From positions 271,503-307,869 of the forward strand of contig NZ_LMMT01000039.1 of assembly GCF_001422365.1 (NCBI RefSeq): 36,367 nucleotides of DNA, read 5' to 3'. Below, piece by piece: positions 9,829 through 18,178 of the stretch (its first letter is position 1; each line of letters starts with the position of its first letter). The translations under genes were made by a program, and so were the position numbers. A model generated the notes under the pieces. That model did not search any database, had not been told where the DNA came from, and was given only the letters and a program-made list of their open reading frames with translations. The stretch is from Pseudorhodoferax sp. Leaf265 (GTDB lineage: Bacteria > Pseudomonadota > Gammaproteobacteria > Burkholderiales > Burkholderiaceae_C).

Positions 9829-10701
9829 ATGCCCACCTACCGCCCGCGCGCGCTGCTGCCCGACGACCAACCCGGCCCCTGGAGCGATCCCGTCTCCATC
9901 GCCTACGCGCAGCGCGACGTGCTGCTGTACGCCGTGGGCATCGGCTGCAGCGACCTGCGCCATGTCTACGAGCAGCATCCGCAGTTCGCCGTGTTCCCCA
10001 CCTTCGCGATCCGCTGGGGCGCGGCCGGCCTCAAGCTCGACACCGATGCCATCCCGAACTCGCCGGGCCCGCTCATGCTGGACGCCGAGCGTTACCTGGA
10101 ACAGCTGGCGCCGCTGCCCACCGAGGGCACCGTGCAGGTGCGCGCGCGGCTGCTGTCCGTGCATCCGCGCCCGCGCGGCGCGGCCTTCGCCGAGGTCGAG
10201 GCCGAGGTCATCGATGCCAGCGGACGGGTCTGCGTGCGCATGGTCAGCGGCTCGTTCCGGCGCGGCGTGGCGGCGCTGGGCGACATCGAGCCCTTCGAGG
10301 GCGCCGGCATCGCGCGCTCGACCAAGCGCACCATGCCCGAGCGCGCGCCCGACCTCGATCTGTCGGTGGACATCCCGGCCAACCAGGCCCACATCTACCG
10401 GCTCTCGGGTGACTACAACCCGCTGCACATCGCGCCCGAGGCGGCCCGGTTCGGCGGCTTCGAGCAGCCCATCCTGCATGGCCTGTGCACCTATGGCCAC
10501 TGCGGCCAGCTGCTGCTGGGCGCGCTGTGTGGCGGCGACGCGGCGCGCTTCCATGCGCTCGGCCTGCGCTTTTCCTCACCGGTCTACCCGGGCGACCGGC
10601 TGCGCATCCTTGGCTGGCACGACGGCCCCGGCCAACTGGTCTTCGAAGGGCGGGTGGGCGACAAGACCGTCGTCTCCAACGCCAGCTTCCGCTACCACTG
10701 A
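9829..10701 (+). CDS. MaoC-type double hot-dog dehydratase, (R)-specific enoyl-CoA hydratase 2 family
   Basis: A 290-residue protein with two hot-dog halves, the layout of the hydratase-2 domain of peroxisomal multifunctional enzyme 2. The second half carries the hydratase-2 motif: SGDYNPLHIAP with Asp195 and His200 as the catalytic pair, then GFEQPILHGLCTYG. It should interconvert a trans-2-enoyl-CoA and the (R)-3-hydroxyacyl-CoA. The ATG at 9829 is preceded by a strong GAAGGAGACAAGC leader. It lies 24 nt after the kinase and 20 nt before the crotonase gene, so the hydration step of this operon probably rests with this protein rather than with the crotonase. Confidence 0.92.
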   Translation: MPTYRPRALLPDDQPGPWSDPVSIAYAQRDVLLYAVGIGCSDLRHVYEQHPQFAVFPTFAIRWGAAGLKLDTDAIPNSPGPLMLDAERYLEQLAPLPTEGTVQVRARLLSVHPRPRGAAFAEVEAEVIDASGRVCVRMVSGSFRRGVAALGDIEPFEGAGIARSTKRTMPERAPDLDLSVDIPANQAHIYRLSGDYNPLHIAPEAARFGGFEQPILHGLCTYGHCGQLLLGALCGGDAARFHALGLRFSSPVYPGDRLRILGWHDGPGQLVFEGRVGDKTVVSNASFRYH

Positions 10702-10721
10702 AACCCACCAGGAGCCCCTCC

Positions 10722-11552
10722 ATGCCCGAACCCACCGTGATCGATACCGGCACGCCCGACCTGCTGGCCCAACTCGACGCCGGCGTGCTGACGCTGACGC
10801 TCAACCGCCCCGACGCGCGCAACGCCATGAGCCGCGCCATGAACACCGCGCTGCAGGAGCAACTGGCGCTGGCCGAGTTCAACCACGCCGTGCGCTGCAT
10901 CGTGCTGACCGGCGCCGGCAAGGGCTTTTGCGCCGGCGGCGACGTGAAGGGCATGGCCGCCAGCGGCGACGGCACCGTGGGCGCGCAGACCATCGACCAG
11001 GCCATCCACCGCCAGCGCGTGAACCAGCGCGCCACGGCCGGCGAGCTGTTCAAGATGCCCAAGCCCACCATCGCCGCGCTGCCCGGTGCGGCGGCCGGCG
11101 CCGGCCTGGCAATGGCGCTGGCCTGCGACCTGCGCATCATGGCCAGCACGGCCGTCATGACCACGGCCTTCGCCAAGGTCGGCTTCTCGGGCGACTACGG
11201 CGGCAGCTACTTCCTCACGCAGCTGGTGGGCACGGCCAAGGCGCGCGAGCTGTACTTCCTGTCCGAGCGCGTGGGTGCCGACGAGGCGCTGCGCCTGGGC
11301 CTGACGAACTGGGTCTGCGCACCCGAGGAACTGGCCGAGCGCACGCGCGCGTTGGCGCTGCGCCTGGCCACCGGCCCCACCGTGGCCTACCGCTACATGA
11401 AGGAAAACCTCAACCGCGCGCTGGCCGGCGAGGTCGACGACTGCATGGACCTGGAGGCCACGCACCATGTGCACTGCGGCCAGACCGAGGACCACCGCGA
11501 GGCCACCAAGGCCTTCGTCGCCAAGCGCGAACCCGTGTTCAACGGCCGCTGA
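10722..11552 (+). CDS. Crotonase-fold enoyl-CoA hydratase/isomerase family protein (atypical active site)
   Basis: A 276-residue crotonase. The first oxyanion-hole segment FCAGGD (69-74) is intact. In classical hydratases two glutamates are needed, one in the GGGLE helix and one in PEV. Here the matching stretches read GAGLAMAL and TTAFAKVG, so both are missing, while VGFSGDYGGS (153-162) places Asp158 where PaaG-type isomerases have an aspartate (GLIPDxGG). A double-bond isomerase or another crotonase reaction is therefore more likely than hydration. The start ATG at 10722 follows CCAGGAGCCCCTCC. The stop is one base from the next ATG, so it is coupled to the acyl-CoA synthetase. Confidence 0.9.
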   Translation: MPEPTVIDTGTPDLLAQLDAGVLTLTLNRPDARNAMSRAMNTALQEQLALAEFNHAVRCIVLTGAGKGFCAGGDVKGMAASGDGTVGAQTIDQAIHRQRVNQRATAGELFKMPKPTIAALPGAAAGAGLAMALACDLRIMASTAVMTTAFAKVGFSGDYGGSYFLTQLVGTAKARELYFLSERVGADEALRLGLTNWVCAPEELAERTRALALRLATGPTVAYRYMKENLNRALAGEVDDCMDLEATHHVHCGQTEDHREATKAFVAKREPVFNGR

Positions 11553-11553
11553 C

Positions 11554-13263
11554 ATGGCCCAGCCGACCACACGCGCCGACGCCATCGCCGCGCTGACCGC
11601 GCCCGGCATGCCCTATGCGCTGGAAGAGGCCACCGCGCTGGGCCGCCGCGTGCGCGTGTTCGCCAATGCCCCCGCATCGCTGCGCGCGCTGTACGAAGAG
11701 ACCGCGAGCGACCTGCCGTTCCTGGTCTACCAGGACGAACGCATGACGTTCCGCGAGGCCTGGCTGGCGGCCAGCCGCATCGGCCATGTGCTGGTGCACG
11801 GCTGCGGCGTGCGCCAGGGCGACCGCGTGGCGATCGCCATGCGCAACTACCCCGAGTGGGTGCTGGCCTTCACGGCCATCACCAGCATCGGCGCGGTGGC
11901 CGTGGCCATGAACGGCCACTGGCAGGCCGACGAGCTGCTCTACGGCCTGCAGGACAGCGGCGCCAGCGTGGTGCTGGCCGATGCCGAACGCCTGGCCCGT
12001 CTCGCCCAGCCCCAGGTGCGCGCGGCGCTGCCGCAACTGCAGTGCCTGGCCGTGCGCACGCCCGAGCTGCCGGCCGGTGTGCGCGCGCTGCAGGCACTGA
12101 CGGACGCCGCAGGCGAGGTGCCCATGCCCGCGGCCGACATCGCGCCCGACGACTACGCCACCATCCTCTACACCTCGGGCTCGACCGGCCACCCCAAGGG
12201 CGTGGTCTCCACCCACCGCAACATCCTGTCGGCCCTGCTGTCCTGGGAGCTCGACCGCGCCGTGGCCGAGAGCATGGCCGGTCTGGAGCCCCCCGCCGTG
12301 CCACCGCCTCAGCCCGGAACGCTGCTGGCCATTCCGCTGTTCCATGTGTCGGGGCTGCACGCCTCCTACCTGGTCGGCTACCGCATGCAGCGGCGCATGG
12401 TGGCCATGTACCGCTGGGACGCCGAGCAGGCCGCCGAGCTCATCGCGCGCGAACGCCTGACCTCGGTCAACGCGCCCGCCGCGATGACCGGCGATCTGGT
12501 CCGCGTGGCCCGGCAGAACAAGCACAGCCTGGCCTCGCTGGTGACCGTGGGCGGCGGCGGCGCGCCACGCGCACCCGAGCAGGTGCGCCAGATCGGCGCA
12601 AGCTTCGGCCAGGCCCTGCCCAACACCGGCTGGGGCATGACCGAGACCAACGCCATCGGCACCGGCATCGGCGGCGAGGACTACCTGGCCCGGCCCGCCA
12701 GTTCGGGCCGCTGCGCCCAGGTGCTGGAGCTGCGGATCGTCGACGAGACCGGCCAGACCCTGCCGGCGGGCCAGCGCGGCGAACTGCTGGTGCGCGGCAC
12801 CTCGGTGTTCCCGGGCTACTGGAACCGGCCCGAGGCGAATGCGCGCAGCTTCGTCGACGGCGACTGGTTCCGCACGGGCGACGTGGCCTATCTGGACGAA
12901 GAAGGCTTTCTGTTCATCGTCGACCGCATCAAGGACCTGATCATCCGCGGCGGCGAGAACATCGGCTGCGGCCAGGTGGAGGCCGCGCTGCTGCTGCACC
13001 CCGACGTGCACGAGGCTGCCGTCTACGCCGTGCCCGACGAGCGCATGGGCGAGGAGGTGGGCGCCACGGTGTACGGCGCGCCGGGCCTGGACGCAGAGGC
13101 CCTGCGCGACTTTCTGGCCCAGCACCTGGCGCGGTTCGAGATCCCGCGCTACATCCGGGTGGCGCCCGGGCCGCTGCCGCGCACGCCGTCCGGCAAGATC
13201 CTCAAGCGCCAGATCCGGCAGGCAGCGCTGGCGGAACACCCGGGCCACGCCGCCAGCGTGTGA
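11554..13263 (+). CDS. Acyl-CoA synthetase (class I adenylate-forming, AMP-dependent ligase)
   Basis: A 569-residue ANL-superfamily ligase that would activate a carboxylic acid to its CoA thioester through an acyl-AMP. Motifs appear in order: the phosphate loop YTSGSTGHPKG from 206, GWGMTETN at 359-366, YWNRPE from 422, the ATP-ribose aspartate in WFRTGD (Asp443), the hinge DRIKDLIIRGGENI, and the C-terminal TPSGKILKR with Lys548 as the adenylation lysine. It starts one base after the crotonase stop, and its own stop overlaps the GTG start of the MATE exporter. It is probably the entry step of the operon. Chain length or ring specificity cannot be deduced from what is visible. Confidence 0.94.
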   Translation: MAQPTTRADAIAALTAPGMPYALEEATALGRRVRVFANAPASLRALYEETASDLPFLVYQDERMTFREAWLAASRIGHVLVHGCGVRQGDRVAIAMRNYPEWVLAFTAITSIGAVAVAMNGHWQADELLYGLQDSGASVVLADAERLARLAQPQVRAALPQLQCLAVRTPELPAGVRALQALTDAAGEVPMPAADIAPDDYATILYTSGSTGHPKGVVSTHRNILSALLSWELDRAVAESMAGLEPPAVPPPQPGTLLAIPLFHVSGLHASYLVGYRMQRRMVAMYRWDAEQAAELIARERLTSVNAPAAMTGDLVRVARQNKHSLASLVTVGGGGAPRAPEQVRQIGASFGQALPNTGWGMTETNAIGTGIGGEDYLARPASSGRCAQVLELRIVDETGQTLPAGQRGELLVRGTSVFPGYWNRPEANARSFVDGDWFRTGDVAYLDEEGFLFIVDRIKDLIIRGGENIGCGQVEAALLLHPDVHEAAVYAVPDERMGEEVGATVYGAPGLDAEALRDFLAQHLARFEIPRYIRVAPGPLPRTPSGKILKRQIRQAALAEHPGHAASV

Positions 13264-14711
13264 GCGCCCCCGTCACCGCGTCCAGTCACAGCCTGGCCAG
13301 CCGCTTCGTCGCCGGGCCGATCGCGCCCACGCTGATGCGTTTTGCGCTGCCGCTGCTGGCCACCAACCTGCTGCACGCGGCGACCGGCACCTGGGCGGCG
13401 GTGTGGGTCGGCCAGCTGCTGGGCGCCAGCGCGCTGCCGGCCGTGGCCACCGCCGCCGTGCTGCTGTTCATGCTGATGGGCGCGGTGATGGGCATGGGCA
13501 CGGCTGCCGGCGTGGCCATCGGCCAGTCGCTGGGGGCGGGCGACCTGCATGCCGTCAAGCGCGTGGCGGGCTGCGCGCTGGCCTTCGTCACCGGCTTTTC
13601 GCTCATCGTCGCGGCAGCGGGCTGGGTGCTGGCGCCGCTGCTGATCGACGCGCTGGGCACACCTGCCGAGGTGCGCACCTACGCGGTCGTGCACCTGCGC
13701 TTCACCTGTCTGTCGATGCCGGCCATCTTCGTCTACCTGGTGTTGGTCATGATGCTGCGCGGCAGCGGCGATGCGCGCACGCCGTTCCGCTTCACGCTGG
13801 TCTGGATCGGCCTGTCGCTGCTGCTGGTGCCAGTGCTGCTGCGCGCCTTCGGCATCGCGGGCGTGGGCCTGGCCAACCTGCTCAGCGCAGGCACCGCGCT
13901 GGCGGCGCTGCTGCGCACCATCTACCGCCGCCGCCTGCCCATCGCGCTGCATGGCGACGACATCCGCCACCTGCGGCCCGAGCGCGCGCTGCTGCTGCTC
14001 ATGCTGCGCCGCGGCGTGCCGATGGCGCTGGAATCCATCGTCACGCAGGGCGCCTACTTCGCGCTGCTGGGCCTGGTCAACCGCTACGGCGCCGCCACGG
14101 CCGCGGCCTACGCGGGCGCGGCCCAGCTCTGGACCTATGTGCAGGTGCCCGGCAACGCGCTGGCCGCCTCCATGTCGGCGATGGCCGCCATGAACATCGG
14201 CGCGGGCCGCTGGCCGCGCGTGGAGCAGATCGCGCTGCGCGGCTGCCTGGCCAGCCTGGCCGTCTCGACCACAGCCACGCTGCTGATCTACGCGCTGGGC
14301 GCGGCCTTCGACGACCTGCCGCTGCGCCTGTTCATCCGCGACGGCGATGCGGATGGCGAGGTGCTGGCGCAGGCGCGCCGCATCAACTTCATCGCGCTGT
14401 GGGGCTGGATCGCGCTGTCCATCACCATGGGCCTGTTCGCCGTGGTGCGCGCCAACGGGGCCATGCTGGCGCCGACGCTGGTCTTCGTGGTCACGATGTG
14501 GCTGTTCCGTGTGCCGTTCGCGGTGTGGCTGGAACCCTGGCTGGGCAGCGCGGCGATCTGGTGGAGCTTTCCGTTCGGCAGCATCACCTCGGCGCTGCTG
14601 GCTTGGGCCTATTTCCGCTGGGGCGGCTGGCGGCGCAGGCCGCTGATGCTGAGTCCTCTGGCCAGCACGGCGGCGGCCGCCGCCGCGGCCGATACGCACT
14701 TCGGCGAGTAG
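13260..14711 (+). CDS. MATE-family multidrug/organic-cation efflux protein
   Basis: A 483-residue polytopic membrane protein with about twelve predicted hydrophobic segments in two homologous halves, of the MATE (NorM-like) exporter family driven by proton or sodium gradients. The first half begins APTLMRFALPLLATNLLHA; the second half begins around the AVPMALES-like segment RRGVPMALESIV. The GTG at 13260 overlaps the preceding stop (GTGA), which argues for translational coupling; an internal ATG at 13336 is the alternative start but would cut the first helix. Co-expression with an acyl-CoA synthetase suggests export of the operon's substrate or a toxic side product, but this is inference. It ends 7 nt from the convergent biotin carrier gene. 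Confidence 0.9.
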   Translation: MSAPVTASSHSLASRFVAGPIAPTLMRFALPLLATNLLHAATGTWAAVWVGQLLGASALPAVATAAVLLFMLMGAVMGMGTAAGVAIGQSLGAGDLHAVKRVAGCALAFVTGFSLIVAAAGWVLAPLLIDALGTPAEVRTYAVVHLRFTCLSMPAIFVYLVLVMMLRGSGDARTPFRFTLVWIGLSLLLVPVLLRAFGIAGVGLANLLSAGTALAALLRTIYRRRLPIALHGDDIRHLRPERALLLLMLRRGVPMALESIVTQGAYFALLGLVNRYGAATAAAYAGAAQLWTYVQVPGNALAASMSAMAAMNIGAGRWPRVEQIALRGCLASLAVSTTATLLIYALGAAFDDLPLRLFIRDGDADGEVLAQARRINFIALWGWIALSITMGLFAVVRANGAMLAPTLVFVVTMWLFRVPFAVWLEPWLGSAAIWWSFPFGSITSALLAWAYFRWGGWRRRPLMLSPLASTAAAAAAADTHFGE

Positions 14712-14718
14712 CCGCGCC

Positions 14719-14940
14719 TCAGGAGGCGACGATGACCAGCACCTGGTTTTCCTGCACCTCGTCGCCTTCGCCGACCAGCAGCTGCTGGAGCACGCCGTTG
14801 GCGGTGGCGTCCAGCGGAATCTCCATCTTCATGGATTCGAGGATCAGCAGCGTGTCGCCGGCGGCGACCTGGTCGCCGACCTGGCGCTCCAGCTTCCAGA
14901 CTTTTCCGGTGACGGGGGATTCGATGCGGTGCATGCCCAT
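14719..14940 (-). CDS. Stand-alone biotin carboxyl carrier protein (biotinyl domain)
   Basis: A 73-residue protein consisting only of a biotinyl/lipoyl domain. ESMKMEIP at 35-42 gives Lys38 as the biotinylation site, with the usual glycines around it and the C-terminal half ending in ENQVLVIVAS. It would carry carboxybiotin for an acyl-CoA carboxylase. No biotin carboxylase gene is in the window, but a carboxyltransferase lies at 21669 in the divergent gene run. The start is ATG at 14940 (GGAG about ten bases upstream on this strand); Met3 is an alternative. It is convergent and only 7 nt from the MATE gene, and divergent from the GntR gene across a 143-nt region holding a palindrome. Confidence 0.93.
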   Translation of the reverse strand: MGMHRIESPVTGKVWKLERQVGDQVAAGDTLLILESMKMEIPLDATANGVLQQLLVGEGDEVQENQVLVIVAS

Positions 14941-15021
14941 GGTGTGGTGTCTCCAGTGCGAATGGCTGCTCGATTGGACCGGCGCGCGGGTCTGCGAGAC
15001 ATAGGGGAAAACACTCCGAAA

Positions 15022-15031
15022 TTGTTAACAA
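15022..15031. promoter_or_regulatory. Candidate GntR/FCD operator, TTGTTAACAA
   Basis: A perfect 10-bp palindrome in the divergent region between the biotin carrier gene and the GntR gene. Its TTGT-N2-ACAA form resembles operators of FCD-type GntR regulators, which often bind next to their own gene. A possible -10 box TAGAAT lies at 15062-15067, with start codon ATG at 15084; the matching -35 is poor. The region is AT-richer than its surroundings. The assignment is by position and form only. Confidence 0.5.
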
Positions 15032-15083
15032 ATGACAGTTTCAATGGGCACCTCGGATTTCTAGAATCAACGCGCCAAGGTGC

Positions 15084-15923
15084 ATGTCAGAGATGCCACA
15101 CGCCCGCAAGACCCCTGCCAAAACCGCTGCAAAGGTCTCGTCCAGCACCGCTGGAACGTCGACGGGGCGCACCGTGCGCAAGGCCGCGAAGACCGCCGCC
15201 GCGGCGACGACGGCCACCACCGCCACCACCGGCGAGCAGATCGCCAAGCAGCTCGGCCAGGCCATCCTCGAAGGCCGCCACGCGGTCGGCGCGCGCGTCG
15301 GCGAGCAGGCTGTGGCCGAGATGTTCTCGGTCAGCCGCGGGCCCGTGCGCGATGCGCTGCGCATCCTCGAACGCCAGGGCCTGATCGAGATCCAGGCGCG
15401 CCGCGGCGCACGCGTGCGCCATCTTTCGCACAACGAGGTCGCCGACATCTTCAACGTGCGCGGCGTGCTGCTGGGCCTGGCGGTGCGCTACCTCTCGCGC
15501 AACCCCGACAAGTCCGGCCTCGCCGAGGTCGATCCGCGGCTGGCGCAGCTGCGCAGGCTGGCCGGACAGAAGAAGCCCTCGCTGCTCGATTTCGCGCAGG
15601 CCACCGGCCGCGTGGCCATGGGCCTGCTGGCCGCCTGCCGCAGCCCCAAGGTGCTGCAGACCACCTACCGCGACCTGCCGCACGATGCGCTGTGGCGCAT
15701 GCTGTGGGTCAAGCCCACGCCGCCAGACTACGAGAGTTCGGCGCGGCGCACCGCCACCTACGAGGACTACGCGCAACTGCTCGAGAAGATCCGCGCCAGC
15801 GACGCCGATGCGGCCGAGGCCTTGATGCGCAAGATCATGACCAACACCCGCGACGAGGTCCTGCACTACCTGGGACTCATGGACGCCGACGACGCGGATG
15901 CCTTCCGCCGCCAGGTGCTCTGA
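15084..15923 (+). CDS. GntR-family transcriptional regulator, FCD (FadR/VanR) subgroup
   Basis: A 279-residue regulator. The winged-helix DNA-binding domain spans about residues 50-112, with the recognition region VAEMFSVSRGPVRDALR near 77-93 and the wing around RRGARVR. An all-helical FCD ligand domain follows, about 120-270. Residues 1-49 form an unusual extension rich in Ala, Thr and Lys, low in complexity and probably disordered. The ATG at 15084 has AAGG just upstream; an ATG at 15093 is an alternative. Being first in a co-directional run of transporter and CoA genes and divergent from the biotin carrier gene, it is the likely local regulator, probably binding TTGTTAACAA and sensing an organic acid or acyl-CoA. 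Confidence 0.92.
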   Translation: MSEMPHARKTPAKTAAKVSSSTAGTSTGRTVRKAAKTAAAATTATTATTGEQIAKQLGQAILEGRHAVGARVGEQAVAEMFSVSRGPVRDALRILERQGLIEIQARRGARVRHLSHNEVADIFNVRGVLLGLAVRYLSRNPDKSGLAEVDPRLAQLRRLAGQKKPSLLDFAQATGRVAMGLLAACRSPKVLQTTYRDLPHDALWRMLWVKPTPPDYESSARRTATYEDYAQLLEKIRASDADAAEALMRKIMTNTRDEVLHYLGLMDADDADAFRRQVL

Positions 15924-15949
15924 GGCCCGGACACCCACACCGCCCCACC

Positions 15950-16923
<974 letters not shown>

Positions 16924-16927
<4 letters not shown>

Positions 16928-17118
16928 GACCACCCCGTTTGAATGGCTCACTGCGTGTAGCCATTCCATCCGCCTCCAGGGGCGCCGCCAGCGGCCTGGC
17001 AGAGCCAGTTCCGCGGCGTCCGCTGGCATCGCCTGCTCCGCGGCCTTTCGAACCTCTGTTTGCGAGCCGATTGCGTGCTCTGCGAGATGGCGTGACGTGC
17101 CGGGGAGAGCCGAGTTGA
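16924..17118 (+). other. Repeat-like spacer between the two ATPase genes, open as a 64-codon frame
   Basis: The 187 bases between the ATPase genes are not typical of this tightly packed run. They start with an 8-bp hairpin, GAATGGCT/AGCCATTC around 16942-16967, and look to me like a dispersed Comamonadaceae intergenic repeat, from memory and without a search. One frame stays open through the whole spacer. Its ATG at 16924 overlaps the stop of the first ATPase gene (ATGA), and its TGA at 17116-17118 overlaps the TTG start of the second (TTGA). The 64-residue product is rich in Arg, Pro and Ala with no domain I recognise. It may serve only to carry ribosomes across; a real protein is unlikely. 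Confidence 0.45.
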
Positions 17119-18128
17119 CTGCATTCGCTAGCGCCGCCGGCGCGCCGCCGCTGCTCAGCGTGCGCGACCTCGCCATCCGCTTCCCGCTGCCCGAGCGCGG
17201 CCAGACCGTGCACGCCGTCGACGGCGTGAGCTTCGACGTGCTGGCCGGCGAGACCTTCGGCATCATCGGCGAGTCGGGCTCGGGCAAGACCACGCTGGGC
17301 CGCGCCCTGGTATCCCTGCTGCCGCCGACCGAAGGCCAGGTGCTGCACGCCGGCGTGGACCCGCAGACGCTGGGCGCACGCGCGCTGCGCGCGCACCGGC
17401 GCGACTACCAGATCATCTTCCAGGACCCGCATGCCGCGCTGAACCCGCGCCAGCGCGTGCTCGACAGCGTCTGCGAACCGCTGGAGATCGCCGGCGGCCT
17501 GAGCGCGGCCGAACGCGAGCGCCGCGCGCTGCAGGCGCTGGACCGGGTGGGCATCGCGGCCGAGTACGCGCAGCGCTACCCGCACATGCTGTCGGGCGGG
17601 CAGAAGCAGCGCATCAACATCGCGCGCGCGCTCACGCTGCAACCCAAGCTCATCGTCTGCGACGAGGTGGTGGCCGCGCTGGACGTGTCCATCCGCGGCG
17701 ACGTGCTGAACCTGTTCGCCGACCTGCAGCGCGAGCTGGGCCTGACCTACGTTTTCATCACGCACGACCTGTCGGTGGTCTCGCATGTGAGCGACCGCAT
17801 CGCCGTGACCTACCTGGGCCGGCTCATGGAGGTCGGGCCGACCGAGGCCGTGGGCGAACGCCCGCTGCACCCCTACACCGAGGCGCTCATGTCGGCCGAC
17901 CCGCTGCCGCTGCCCTCGCATCTGCGCACCCACAAGCGCATCGTGCTGCAGGGCGAGATCCCGAGCCCGATCGATCCGCCCTCGGGCTGCCGCTTCCGCA
18001 CGCGCTGCCCCAGCGCGCAGCAGCGTTGTACGGACGAGGTGCCAGCCTGGCGCGAGCTACGGCCCGCGCACTGGGCAGCTTGCCACTACGCCACGGCCGA
18101 CGGGCCGCCACAGCGACACGGCCCCTGA
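17115..18128 (+). CDS. Peptide/nickel-type ABC importer, ATP-binding subunit (DppF/OppF-like)
   Basis: A 337-residue ABC ATPase. It has Walker A GESGSGKT at 52-59, signature LSGGQKQR from 159 and the C-terminal CRFRTRCPSAQQRC extension. The Walker B region reads IVCDEV where most relatives have ADEP, so the proline after the catalytic Glu is replaced by Val; the Glu itself is kept. I chose TTG at 17115 because GGGGAGAG lies at 17102-17109 and the domain begins about 15 residues later. The upstream extension of this frame is spacer DNA. It works with the subunit at 15950 to energise the permeases at 19800 and 20750. Confidence 0.92.
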   Translation: MTAFASAAGAPPLLSVRDLAIRFPLPERGQTVHAVDGVSFDVLAGETFGIIGESGSGKTTLGRALVSLLPPTEGQVLHAGVDPQTLGARALRAHRRDYQIIFQDPHAALNPRQRVLDSVCEPLEIAGGLSAAERERRALQALDRVGIAAEYAQRYPHMLSGGQKQRINIARALTLQPKLIVCDEVVAALDVSIRGDVLNLFADLQRELGLTYVFITHDLSVVSHVSDRIAVTYLGRLMEVGPTEAVGERPLHPYTEALMSADPLPLPSHLRTHKRIVLQGEIPSPIDPPSGCRFRTRCPSAQQRCTDEVPAWRELRPAHWAACHYATADGPPQRHGP

Positions 18129-18178
18129 GCGGGCGGCCCGCGGCACAGCGTTCCAGAACACCACAGAAGGAGACAAGC

